The position numbers and the translations under genes are program-made. Below, one piece after another: positions 36,008 to 48,889 of a stretch of DNA of 64,000 bases. Origin of the DNA: Persicaria tinctoria (taxonomy: Eukaryota > Streptophyta > Magnoliopsida > Caryophyllales > Polygonaceae); the NCBI GenBank assembly GCA_037127255.1, contig JBANSL010000007.1, positions 66,185,538 to 66,249,537 of the forward strand, written 5' to 3'. The stretch's first letter is position 1, and each line of letters opens with the position of its first letter. Under the pieces are notes generated by a model. It ran no database searches. It saw only the letters and a program-made list of their open reading frames with translations, and had not been told where the DNA came from.

Positions 36008-39000
36008 GTAACGGCTCAAATATAAATATTCGGGTTACATTTCAAAGGTTGGATACCTTTGTTCGGATCTTGCAATCTAGGTACGGATCGAGGCTTCAAA
36101 CCTCAAAAGTTAATCTTTTAAAGTGGGGATTTCGAACCCCAAATCAAGTGAAGGGCAGCTGGGTACCCAGAACCTGTCCTATAGACTAAGTCGCTCAAAT
36201 TCATTTTCAAGTGAAGGCATGAAAGATGAAACCAAATACAACTTGCCACGACGGAGCCGAATCAAAACCAAAATACGAAAAGCACGAATCTATGAAATAC
36301 TTAGGTTAAGTTTGGAGAGTTAGTCTCTCAGTCGACAATCATCCGATAAATATCCCCATCAAAAAAGCATCGAGCAAACATCAATCTACATACAAACCTA
36401 AAAATCATACATGGCGTGGGATTAGCCTGGGGCTCATACACGTGACTAGGTCAATCCTACTGTAGGCACACATATAAGCTAATTCTAAATAAAGATGCTT
36501 CTAATGCAAAACGGAATTTAATCATGCAAGTCATGCTTATTAGGATATATAATGTGCAGAGAGTGCGGTAAATGGCCCAAAGAATGCCAAGTGACATATC
36601 CTTCTCCTAACTCTAACCCCTTTTTTCGTTAAGGTAGACACTGGCCAGTACGGTGCTATAGCATAGGAAATATCATAATATATGTGGACATCGGTAATCA
36701 GTCATCATCATCATCTCGTAATTATGCTCATGTAAAGAATCAAGCTCGCATGCTCAACTCGTATCGTGTAACAATAAAGACTCAAGACAAACTCGATGGA
36801 GTTGGGCTATCCTATGACCCTAGCAAAGACTCAAGGAATTCACATATAACGATCGTTCTGTTTCCAAACACATTGTGTAAACGAATGCTCATTCAACTGT
36901 GCAACCCTAAGCAGGATACTACATGAATCATGCTCTTATGCATATGCAACACCTAGTATATCATGTGACTACATGCATATGAGAATCAAACTGATCGAGT
37001 AAGCTCCGCGAGGGAACTTACCTGCAAAGCCGAACAACAAGGAAAAAGTAGGTAGCAAAATCCAATCAAGTCAACAAGCAACTATTATAAGTAATAAGGA
37101 ATGCGATAAGCTATCATGCTACTAACCACTTTTCCCAAAGATTTCCAATTCTCATCAATTCTCATATCTCATCATCATTCACATGTCTAGTTAAGTCTCA
37201 AGTCTAGTTCCAATCATATCACAATTCAAGGTTGTTTGGTTAAAAGAAGTTCAAATCTGACAAGCAATTCGTTAAACAAGGTTCGTAAACATCAAGACGT
37301 TAACAAAACATTAAGTCTGGTAAATCAGTCAAATTGTAATGTTAAAGGAATCCCGACATTTTGGTTTGAAATATAAGCCTTTTAAAGTATTTGTGAAACA
37401 CTCAAATCAATACGATCGAACACTCTTCAAATTCCGTTAATATCATATTTTAATTCATTAAAATAATCCCATAGATAATATTTGCAAAATTCATATCTCA
37501 AAATTCACAATAAACCCATCATAGCATGGTTCAATCCAAAAACTAACCAACATGACAGAGGACCAAGGACCAACGGAGCAGCCTCGGGCAAGGCAAATTC
37601 TGGGCTAGTTTCGTCACAATGACGTGGCCGCTCGCCGCGGCCATAAGCTTCAATGGTGGCCTCCCGAGCTTCAAATGGACGAGGAAAGTAAACGATCAAG
37701 CCTAGGAAAGGTAAAGGATGAGTAAAAGTCCTCATTAACAAAGAATGAGACCAAAATGAGCAAGAACGAGAGAGATTTAGCTCACCTTTGAAAAACAGGG
37801 GAAAGAGGAAAGAAGGGGCTTGATTCCACGTTTACAGAGGTTAGATCCACTCCGATTTAACCTTAGAAGGTAGGAAACTATTATAGAGGGAATATTTAGA
37901 ATTGCAAATAAAATATAAATAAATCAAAGCAAACTGATTGCTTTCCGTACAAATAATATTCAAGACTCCCTCCCGCTGTAGTAGAAGGAAGTCAGGTTCG
38001 ATCCACGAGGAAGCGGGTCAGCGGATCTCGGATAGAAGGCAAATCATGTTCAAAAGTCAACTCAGAAGCACTCGATCTTGACTAGATTACAGTCGATGTT
38101 GATCAGTGCAGTCGATCTCGAGTAGAATCAGCAACAACAGGTACCAGTTTTAGTCGACGTCGAACAGATGTACTCGACGTCGAGTAGAAATTTTCATCTC
38201 AAGTACCTGCAAGAGCAAAAATAGTAATCGATCTCGAGTAGGGTACTCGGTGTCGAGTGTCAGTAGTCGATGTCGACTAGCTCAAAAGACTATCAGTCGA
38301 TCCAATTGTACTCAATGTCGACTAGATTAGTCGATGTCGAGTAACCTGCAGAAACGTTAGTAACGTCGGCAAAGATGGCTGAAGAGTGTAAGGATGGAAA
38401 CAAAGGATGAATAGAAATAAACCAGGGTTGAATAACGATTGAAGATAATATATGAAATAAAACTTCCAAAGCCAGGGCTTACCACAATGACGACCATGCA
38501 CGCATAAGACAAGATAATATAAATCAATAAGTAATCACATCAAGGATCAAGCTTTTGCCTATTCTAAAAATTAGACAACCTTTTCAAGTAATCCTAATTG
38601 TATCTACCAATTTTATGTTTATAATCCAAGTGGTTAACATGAATCTCTATTCTTTCCAGTAGGCAATAAACATATAAAGGGTAGTGTATGATCAAAACTT
38701 ACCTCAGGCGCGCATGGCTATCGTCGGGATCGCCCCGACCCTAGAAGTAGGACGACTACTCGCTCATCGCCATAGGAACCATGATTTATGAAAGGAAATA
38801 ACTTTGCATTAAACTAAATTCTCGACCTTTACAATCCCGACACTCCAACTTTCGCAAAAGCGTCGAAACCCTAAAAGCCTTGAACTCCTAAACTCTCTTC
38901 TTGCTACGGAGATTGTCTCTCTGAAATTGAATGAATGAAACTAGCCCCTAAGGCTTTATTTATAGGGCTTAATCCTTTCTAATCAAGGAAAGCAGTATCT

Positions 39001-40584
39001 ATCCTATATCTCTATATATCCAAAGATATAATTCTAGCTAAAAGGAAATAAATCTAATATGGTAAAATAACAATTCTCTTTATGGTAAATAAATCTTCCT
39101 CCATGTGGATAGAACTTGATAGATGATGTATTCTTCGTAGCCAAGTCTTCTCCTCGTCCTAGGATCGACCCAATTCGTTCTCGGCCCAACAGAGTTGTAG
39201 TCGACGTCAAGTAGATCTTGCTCGATCTCGGGTTCTTCTTTGCATCTCGAGTACTTCTTTTAGTCGGACTCGAGTATGGCTTTCAATTCTGGTCGATGTC
39301 GATTAAGGTGGTCGACATCGAGTAGCTTGGTCGATTTCGAGTGCACTGTCAGCTTTTCAGCATTCTACTCCATTTTTAAACGCACTTTCCAGAGTCCTCA
39401 TTTGTCTGATTGACGCATATGAGTATGCAACTCTCATGAAGGCATCATAACTTGATTCAAATTGATAAATGGTGAAAAATGGCGTTTACTCTAGCTACAC
39501 CATCCTGTGCTTTTCTTTAACTTCTCCAATGTCTTCATGACTTTCCTTTAAGCTCCAAAGTGAGTCCAAACTTCTCCAAATTATCTCTAAACTCCTGAAA
39601 ACCATATCAAACGTGTGTAGACTCCATATCTGACAATATTAAGCCTAACTACATAAATTCCTAATAATTTCATCCCAAAATAATAGAATAAGGAGCGTAA
39701 AAACATGGTGTAAAACAGGGACATCAGAAACTTAGTAAAGGTACACCTTTAAAAGGTTTGGAAGGAAAAGAAAGAAAGAGGAGGGAAAATGAGCTAGATT
39801 ACCGCGAGAAAAGACGAATAAGGGTTTTTGGGCTCAGTTTTATGGCGGCGAGTTAGAACTCGCGGCGGCGAAAGGGTTTTCTGCAGCTTGTGGGCTCCAA
39901 CTCACGACAGCGAAATCTTCTAGAAGTTACGGTTTTTACTTGAATCGACATCAGACCTTCGTCTTCTTGGCTAGATCTTCAAGGAGAAGGGAAAGGAGGT
40001 GTGTTTGAGGGTTTTTGAGCTGGAGGAAACACAAAAGAAGGGTTTTGAAGGTGGGTTTGAATATTGATATAGAGAATGGAGGAAAGTGTTTTAGGGTTTT
40101 GTTTTGGATTTTCAAATGGAGAGAGAGAGAGAGAGAGACACACACACACACAGAGAGAGAGATTAGGGTTTTGGAGGCTCAGATTTCTAGAATGATTTTG
40201 GGGTCTCTTGAGATTGGAGCATTCTATACTTCTATTTATAGTCAAGGCAAGGGGTTCACTAGGGTTTAATGGGGAAAAGGATAAAAGAGTGAAGGAGAAT
40301 GTGGGAGAGAGAGAGAGAGAGATGGTCCCGCTAGGTCCGACTCCAAATCCCGACTCTCGAAAATCTAACTCAAAACTTCAATCGTTTCAAAACGACCAAC
40401 GAGCCTCTAAGTTTTCAAATCTGAACTCAATAGCAGAAATAAGACTCGTCAAATTCGAATTCAAAAGGATGCCGTAATCATTTCAAAGGATTTCTAAAAA
40501 TAGCAAGTCTCTAAAGGGCGGATTTTTTGAAAGCTTTCTAAATCGGGTAATTAAAAATAATAATTAAAATTTTTGGTTTTTACA
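36008..40584 (-). mobile_element. LTR of main family, interrupted
   Basis: It starts TGTAACGGCTC and ends TTTTTACA, the reversed orientation of the family. Flanks are CTAGA and ATAGA (4/5 TSD match). A 1848-bp insert plus 5-bp TSD lies within. Removing it leaves 2724 bp, almost exactly the reference LTR length (2727). No internal domain adjoins it, so it is a solo LTR. Purine-rich AG/AC microsatellite at 40119-40164. Confidence 0.85.
37879..39726 (-). mobile_element. Nested LTR-like element with TCGA motifs
   Basis: Flanked by the perfect 5-bp TSD GAAAC (37874-37878, 39727-39731). Read on the minus strand it starts TGATGTCCCTG, has a TATA-like CCCTATAAATAAAG (about 38955-38968) and ends near the GGATCGAACCTGAC region and CTATAATA. 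This is probably a solo LTR of an Athila/Tat-like family with an eroded 3' end, since it does not end in CA. Two clusters (38046-38345, 39190-39345) hold more than 15 copies of GTCGA-type near-palindromes such as TCGATGTCGAGTAG. Confidence 0.7.
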
Positions 40585-41172
40585 ATAGATTTGCTGGAGC
40601 TACTAATGATGGCTAAGGAAAGGAGAAAACGTGTTCAAATAAGAGCTTAAATGATCCCCGACAAAAAGCGGGATGAATGCAAGGAAACGAAGATGAGGAA
40701 TCCGGGACACTAAGGATCGGGGCCCTCCGATAGCGATAAGGCCGGATCCACGTACGATCTTCCGAAGTCTATCCAAAGAGCTTATTTCCTATCCTATAAA
40801 GATTTAGTCTTATCTTATTTTGACCGGTTTTCTAAGGTTTTCGGCCAACCTTAGACCTATAAATTGCTTAGTTCATTTAGGGGTTTTAATCAAGCAATTC
40901 AGAGAACATTCATCAACAACTTTGCCCTACGATTTAGGGTTTTGAGGTAAGCCATGAGTGACTAATCTTTTCTTTAGTTTTGCTTACATTTCAAGACATG
41001 GTTGATGGATTGTGAGAGCTGATCTATGGTTAATTTTATTTTAGTTTATTTCAATATTCTTTGTTCCGATATTGCTAATGTTGTTGTGTCTTAATTGGTC
41101 ACTAAGATAGAATCGTATCACACTAGGGTTATAGCTTCATCCTTTACATGGCCTTAATCCACAAGTAGTCAC

Positions 41173-44100
41173 ACTACTAGAATTCTGTTCATAGACATTA
41201 CATTATTTACATCGGTCAGAAAAACGCATGATGTTAAATATATTTATAACATCAATTTAAAATATTTAGAAGTCATTGACATTATATACATCATTTCAAC
41301 TTCTTGGACAATTTTAAAACTTCTATTTAAAAAAAAATTGAAAGGCACGTAATATACTTGGTTGAAATTTTGCCAAAATAAAAGCGCTAAAAATAAAGAA
41401 GTCGACGGAACCCAAACCCTTAGCCAAAAAGTTTGAAATTTGGATTTTGGCTATAAAAAAAAATTAAAACCCAAATCCCAACACTTAACCAAAAATTCCC
41501 AAATACCCTCAAATCACCCATTCTCGTTCATATCTATCCATGGCGATAGGCAAAACCCAAACCCTTTCTCTGAACTTTCTAAGGTGATAAGCCCTAACCA
41601 GATCTCATCTCTCTCTCATCCCTATCTAACCTTTCGATCCCTCTCTCCCACTTTCAATCCATGGAACCTCTCTCTTGACTTTCTTATTTGTGCCCTCTTT
41701 ATTGATGCTTTCTTGAACGATAACGACAGTCGACCAAATCTGAGCCCACCGCTTCTCGTTTCCTCCATATCTCGATTTTCTTTCATTCGCTCCATCCCGA
41801 GTGCTTGAGCCGTTGTTGAAGAAGTCACGGATAATACACTTTAGCGCCGCTCCTCTCTGCGTTGTCTCTCTCTTTCTCTCACCACTCCACTGTCCTCCTC
41901 GTCGGCATCTTCCCTCGAGCCATCTTTCTTTTCCATCCCTCTCCACTCCCCCCGTCGGACCTTTCTTCTGCCACTGCTGGTTTTCACCTCCCTCATTTCC
42001 TCCCCTCTTTCTCCCTTTACCTCGCCCACATTCACCGTCTCTTCATCCTCCGATGGTCTCCGTCTGCTCCATAGTCGCCTGGTTTACACAGAGCCCTAGC
42101 GGACGCCGCCTCAGTCCTTGATACTGTCGGCGTTGATTTCAATCCCTGAATCTGTGCGACTGTGCCCTCGACTTCACTCTCCGCCCGGTATGTGTAGGTT
42201 CGAAATCGATTTCCCTTGTCACTTATAATCATATTCTAATATTAATTTGGTGAATTTGATTCTGAATTAGTGGTAGAATTGAGTTGTGATGTGGGATTGT
42301 TATTGCTTAAGTGTTCTTTGATATGGGTTATTGGATTGTTGATACTCTGATATGGTATCGCTGAATTAGTTGAGTGTTTGTTCGATTTGACCGGGCCGCC
42401 CCTGATTAGTTATGGTTGAAAAGGGCTTTACAAATTTGAATCCGGGTATATGTGGTATAGTATGCTTACTGCTTTTAATTCTTGTGTGTTTCATGCTCGC
42501 GGAAGTCACCTTTATTCATTGATTTTTACTGATGTATATAACCGAGCATGGTTGCAACTTGCAAGAGTTAGAATTTGTTTAACTCGTGCCTATAAGGCTA
42601 GATACTTGCTATTGAGTTGAGTTTTCTTGATTGGCGGAGTTGGTGTGGCTGAGAATCGCTGCTTGGATATAATGTGTAGCTACTCCTTATTTTTGTTTAA
42701 CTCACTCTGTAATTGATCTGTCGGCTGAGTTTTTTTGGTTGTATGCCTTTGGATTGTGTCCCTTCATGATTTTGTTTGCTTGTCTCATGCTCCCTGTGTC
42801 CATATAAAAAATTTATGAATTTAGTTGCAAAATATGGATGAGCATGATCTATAGGGCTGATTATTTTTTTTTTCCCGGTTGCTAAGTTGTTGCTTGAGTT
42901 GATGACTTACTTGATTTTTGATACTTCTTTACCCACTGGATATGGCGTCATGCTTAGTTCGTTATTGTTGAGTGCTATTATCGAGATAAGTCTAGCTACT
43001 TTGAGATGGTGTCCATCGAGATGGCGTTGCTTCAATTTTTGCTTGCTAGTTCTTGCTCCCTGGAATCACCTGAACTCCATATTTTTAGTTTGACATAAGG
43101 GATTGAGCATGACTTGCAAGGGCTGATTTGTGTTTGACCGGTCTTTGTTCTTCTTCATTCTTGGCTGATATGTTTTTCTTGGATCTTGGAATGTGTTTAT
43201 TTATGGTGCTTTCTTTTTGTTTTGTGTCTTTGCCATGTGTTATTGCAAAGAGGGTAGGCCTATATTTATCCAACTCCAAGAAGGTTCACAAGTGCCAATT
43301 GCATCCAAGTTGTTGCTAAACGTTTCTGCTGAAACACATAGGGCTGTAATTTGTACTGTTTTATCATGTTTTAAGGGTGTTAGTACATAGGAATAGTAAC
43401 CTATTATGATGAATTTTATTCTTTGATATTCTTTTGCTATTGAACTAAATCTGTTGTTGATTGCTATGCATGTTTTGCTTGTTTTTGTGGTGTTGGACAT
43501 GTCTTATAACTATGAGAAGTTGCTGAATTTTAGGGGTTGTTCAAAGGCTACACCACTACCTCTTCTTGAGCTGAATGATTTGTCTCGAATGCCTAATTGA
43601 TTACTTAGTGAGTTTCCTCTACCTCTTTCATTCTTTTTCTTTAATTTGAGGACAAAGTAAGATTTTAAGCATGGAGTAGGGAATTTAGGATGTTCACATA
43701 TTCAATTTATTTATTTTAAATTGAATTGTCTCTAAAGGGAAAGGTGAAATCCTTATCAACAATACACCACATTACATACACACTAAACCCTGTCTAACAC
43801 ACTAAAGGGAAGGGCGAAAGCCTTATCAACAATTCCCTTTTTTATTGTGTTATATAAATAGTCATACTCTGATCCTCAATCTAATATTTTTACAAGTGAA
43901 ATGGAAGTATGTGCAACTCGTAATCAACCTCAAGAGATGCCCCTCACACTTTTTCTGCGTTCTCACTCGTATTTCTTTGTCATGGTTTGGGATTTCTTTT
44001 GAATTGATTTACTAAACATTGAGCTTCTTTTCTATTAGGTTTTGTGCAATCGTAATGGCTGTTTTCAAGCGTTCTTGTACTTGGAATCATAATGGCTGAT

Positions 44101-45365
44101 TGCCAAAATAAGAGACTCCTTGGTTCAGTTGCTTGAAAATGAAGTTGCCTTGCATCTACTAAGGTTAAGTTCTAGATTGATACAGAGACTCTTGACCCTC
44201 TAGATATTGGCTTATATTCTCCTTTGTTCAAATAAATATCTTTACTGTTTGAATGTTCAGTTCCTAAATTCTAAAAATTACTCTATTTGATGGCGGTTTG
44301 GTCTTTAAATATGTCTTAATTGGTTCTCCCTATTTTGTTATGTAGTATTACTTTAGCCTAAACATATCTACTCAGCATTTCCCAGCTTGAGTCATGTAAA
44401 TGAAATGTTAGGTAGTTTTGTATGTCTTCATGTCCTTGTTATAGTAGCTCGAACCTTGCTTGATCCGAGTCTTGGAGGATTGGGGCATTTCAAACAAAAT
44501 GCACTAAACAGTGCAATTTCTTACTCGCACCATTTTTTTGTTTGTTATTATTAATAGAGTTAATTACCTTCTTGTACAGGAATGTATCAACTTCGAGAAG
44601 CAAATCAGATGATGTGCTTGCTGCCAATGCATCTGTTGCAGAGAAAATATTGAAACGTTTTCCATTATGTTCACTGTTGAGGTTTGAGCACTCTTCATTT
44701 ATGTCTTTTAGATCTTTTTTAAAAAGCTCAATTCTTTTAATTCTAGATTCATCACTTGAAGCATATCAAAAAGTTCGTAAAGGCACAAAATGATTTATGT
44801 AGCCTCGAAAAACATCAAAATTGAAATGTTACCCGATGTAAATAGAAATACTTCCATCGTTAAAATAGCATAAATAAATGTTTTAAAACATAATAACATC
44901 GTTTTTCAATTGAAAGCTGATTTGAAAATATACTAATGACTACGACTTCAAAATATTCAATATGATATATTTTATTTATATAAATTAATATCAAAAACTT
45001 ATAAATGAATAAAGAGGGCACACAAAATGAAAAATTTATAACCGATGTGTATATCAACATAAAACATCTATTTTAAAAAATTTAGTGATGTTAATGTCAA
45101 TTTTTTTATTGCCCTACAATGTTTGAAACATCTAGAAATGCAAAATGACAATGGTTGAACACTAGGTTAATCAACCAAAACGTAATTATATCAATGTACT
45201 TAAATCGTTATTAACAATAAAAACAATCTTATAAATAATTATAGACTTCGGTTAAAAACCGATGTGGTAAAGTTTAGATCTTTAACACCTCCCACTAACA
45301 CGTTGAATTTTTTTTTGTTTGACATCGGTTTTTAACCGATGTGTATGAAGACATTTCTAGTAGTG
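41173..45365. mobile_element. CACTA element, 4.2 kb, TSD TCA
   Basis: The left end CACTACTAGAATTCTG and the right end, read inverted, CACTACTAGAAATGTC are followed by similar bases for about 28 bp. The 3-bp TSD TCA flanks both (41170-41172, 45366-45368). Sub-terminal CATCGGTTTTTAACCGATG palindromes lie near the right end. No transposase domains were recognised. The interior has UTR-like CT-rich DNA (41580-42130) and at least one well-formed exon, so it is a non-autonomous element carrying host gene pieces. Confidence 0.88.
44580..44681 (+). pseudogene. Captured exon of unknown gene
   Basis: A pyrimidine-rich acceptor ending TGTACAG and a GT donor (GAG then GTTTGAG) frame a 102-bp open exon. 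It encodes a serine-rich start then DDVLAANASVAEKILKRF, with balanced base use unlike the AT-rich surroundings. Phase is 1 in, 2 out. The parent gene is not recognised. It lies inside the CACTA element. Confidence 0.4.
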
Positions 45366-46031
45366 TCATTATGTCTTGTAGGAATGGTTCGAGAATCTTG
45401 ATGGGGTAGGAAGATTGACAGGTAGGAATTATTTCTTTTAGTGGCAGCAATGGTTGGGATGACAACCGGGTGAGAAGATGGACAAGATGGGAGAGATAGT
45501 GCCTATGTGCTAGGAGTTTAAGACCTATTGCTACTAGCCTCCTATGCTAGAGTAAGGGATCTTAGTGGTGATCGAATAGGTGTAGCCTACGAAAGTCTGT
45601 ACACAAACCAAACCCTAGAATAACTAATTAGAAACCAACATAACTAAAGGAAAGCTCAAGGATCAGGAAATCAACCATTGTTGTGAATTGTGAGTGGAAC
45701 TATATTTCTTTCTATTGCTTTCAACCAATCATCACTACTCTTTCTACTTACTCTTTGCTCTTTACTATTGCTTTCTCTATACTTCTCTCTTTTCTCTTAT
45801 TGTTAACAAGGAATATACATAAGTCACACACACTCTCTGTGGGATCAACCTCTATTCTACCGCTATACTAGCATATTGAGTTGAGATTATCATTGGCAAG
45901 GATCAACGACCGTTTCATGCCTCACCATACACACACCACATGAAAAAGTTAGAGTAAAAAAGTGTGATATTGAAGAATGTCTCCAACTTCTCATATTCCC
46001 GAGCGTGACTCCTCGTACAGGGTATGTAGAA

Positions 46032-46312
46032 TCACCAGCACAGTTCTGCTGGTGGTGTGTCGATGTAGTGCTCCCAAGGATCGATGCATTCACCATAATC
46101 CTCAAAAGTGCATAGGTTAACAATTTTGCGCTCAAGAGCAACATAAATTGGTTTTGGACTTGGTTCCTCGATAGGTGAGCCATGGATGATTTCTTCGAGT
46201 GGATTAGGAGCCAAAACACATGGAAACCCATGCTTCGAATCATGAGACTCCACATTAAGGGGCATCGGACTCTCTCCTTCGACATCGATTAAACCATCGT
46301 TGTCTGCATCTT
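46032..46312 (-). pseudogene. Retroelement-internal ORF of unknown role
   Basis: A minus-strand frame open from after a TAA at about 46310 to a stop at 46032 encodes an acidic N-terminus and ends in CTFEDYGECIDPWEHYIDTP. The composition looks protein-like. It lies between the inferred LTR end/primer site at 45892 and the hAT insertion at 46371 but on the strand opposite to that LTR, so it may belong to another old element. No family recognised. Confidence 0.3.
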
Positions 46313-47078
46313 AGCTGACTTCATCAACTTAATGATTTAATGTTTGCTCTGTTGCCATAGAACTCACTGGTAGGGCTGATATCCAAGCCGAGTAGCTCGA
46401 GATCGGCTCGAGAAAAGCTCAGCTCGGACTCGTTCGAATTATAAAACGATCTGAGCTCGAGCTCCCAGTCGAGCTCGTCACGAGCTCGAGCTGAGCTCGA
46501 GTATGCTCGGTTGCTCGTTTGTAGGGGAAATTACATTTTTACCCCTAGGTCACACTTAACCCTAACATGTATCCCGTGTCCGTCCCTTCCCCATTGCAAC
46601 CTCCAAATATCCAATTTCAATCTGAGATCTCAAATCTGAGGCCGCTCCACCACTCATTCTCTCTTAGGGATGGCAATGGGTCGGGTGGTAGGTGGATGGA
46701 CCCCCATTTCACCCGATCCACCATGGGTGACCCATATCCCAACCCATCACCCCACCCACATCCACTTCACCCATATCCATCGGGTGATCGAGTGAAATAT
46801 GGGTGAAATGTGGGTGATTTTCCTTAATGCAAGTAATTGAATTCCAATCAATTTGGTACACAAAACAATGTATAAAATATGATTATCTTACAAATTTAAG
46901 TCTTAAATAAGTTTTAAACACATACCATAAGTGTTAAACAACACATGCCACAAGTGTTAAACACGTATCATAAGTCTAAAACATAAGGAAAATAAGTGGT
47001 CCTTTGGGATGATCGACATGGTGGCCGGCGACGACGACCAGTGGAGGCAGTTGGAGGTGAGTAGTGAGGGCTGAGATA

Positions 47079-47081
<3 letters not shown>

Positions 47082-47134
<53 letters not shown>
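47082..47134 (+). repeat. (GA)n microsatellite
   Basis: About 26 GA repeats within the inner hAT element. The minus-strand SLSLSL ORF is its shadow. Confidence 0.95.
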
Positions 47135-47136
<2 letters not shown>

Positions 47137-47301
47137 CTACGACTGTGTGAGCCGAGATCTGGGAGAGAGGGTTGCGATACGAGCTCGGAGCTTGATTGAG
47201 AGGGAGGACGGCTAGTGAGGATGAGGCATGGTCGACGGCAACTGCGAGCTCGGGGCCTCGCCGACGAGTGTGAATGTGGTCTGAGTAGGGAGGATTGAGC
47301 G

Positions 47302-48839
47302 TGTAACGGCCCAGAATTATGATTTCCGGGTTACGTTTCAAGGGATAAAAACCCTTGTTCGGATCTTGCAATCCAGGTACGGGTCGAGGTTTCAACTCAT
47401 TTCAAAGGTCAGTAATAAAGAGGGATTTCAAACCCTAAAGTATCGTGGGGCCGTTGGGTGCCCTTAACCTGTCCTAAGACTATGTCGCGGAAACCATTTC
47501 AAACGGAAGTAAAGCGGAAGTAAAGTACAGATACAAGTGCCACGGCGGGGCCGGGTCAAAACGGAGTCAAAAGTATAAATCCAAAACAATATAATCAGAG
47601 TCTGGTGAAGTCTATAACTCCAGCGCTCACTCTCCGCCGACAAAATGACCCGCGCAATAAGCAAACAGCACCGATAGGATGAACATAAATAATTCCTAAA
47701 AAAATTGATTTGGGGCGGGATCAGATCGATGCCCACTTAACTCTGCATCCCAACCATAAGCACACATATACGCTATACCTAATAAAGATGCTCTAATGCA
47801 GTACGAAATTCAAACACACTAGCATGCTCCTAGTTCATAATATTGTGCAGAAATACTGTAAAGGGCCCAAGACAATGCCAAGTGGCATATCCCTCTCCTA
47901 CCTCCACCCCTTCCGACAGGCGGAGACTGGCCAGCTCGTGAATGCATTCATTCATAATAGGGCGGCACGCATGCCTAACCCGCTCCACAATAAAGCCCGC
48001 AGGCATATCATAATATAAGGAAGTACTCGATTGACCCAGGGTACCCGATGAGGCTGGGCTACCCTATGACCCTAGCAAAGACTCTAGGACTATCACAGAT
48101 AACGGCCGTTCTGTTTACATACACATAGAGAAATAGAATGCTCAACGGTCAATGCAACCTAGCATGGTACTACATGGCATGCTGATCATGAATGCAAGCA
48201 CCTAGTATATCATGCACCTAAGGCAGTGAATAGCTCTATTCAATCTGAGTAAGCTCCGAAGAGACTTACCTGAAGATGCAGAACAGCAAGATAATACAAG
48301 CAAGGGCCCAATGCAAGTCCAAAGCAATCCAAAAGCAATACACACCTATCATCAAGTCATTTCCATAAGCTATCGGACCAACATTCATACACACGAAACC
48401 CAAGTTCTCAACATCCTTAAAACCAATCGACGGTAAAATCATTTTTTTCCAAAACCTTTCCGATATGATCGACATCAACCAAAATCATATAATCAAAGTC
48501 ATTGATAAATCTCACCAACAATATTTCTCAACTCTTAAATCCCAAATCAAGTCAACTCATATTCAAAAATAATTTCTCAAATCGTACTTGGCCAAATTCC
48601 GACATTTATCATTTAAATCCTCAAGAAATTCTCAAAATCATATTATTAACACAATACCGGCATGTTTATTTTCAAAATCATTACATAAATAAATCCAACA
48701 GTTAGTCACCAAAATGATTCCATTTTCACAACCATATTTATAAGTCAAATCCCATAATTCATTTCAGATTTCCCAAAATCACAATTAAACCATCACTAAA
48801 TACATATTTCAAAGAGTGTCTCTTTTAAACCATTTTATA

Positions 48840-48889
<50 letters not shown>

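Larger units (their letters stand above)
35825..45892 (+). mobile_element. Athila/Tat-like LTR split by nested elements
   Basis: An LTR-like start TGATGCATATTTTATATAGG and a TATA box (CTATAAATTGC at about 40857) are followed by a leader-like stretch. The end region (about 45830-45892) has CTGTGGGATCAACC and GAGATTATCA, then TTGGC and GATCAACGACCG, resembling an Asp-tRNA primer site with an internal deletion. Without the LTR at 36008 and the CACTA at 41173 it would be about 1.29 kb. Just upstream (about 35680) is GGGTTGCCTTCCGAGAAGCG, a motif seen in the UTRs of such elements. End positions are inferred. Confidence 0.45.

Noticed and set aside
40119..40164. AG/AC-rich tract as a polypurine tract
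   Set aside because: It lies inside an LTR, not next to its inner end. It is a microsatellite.
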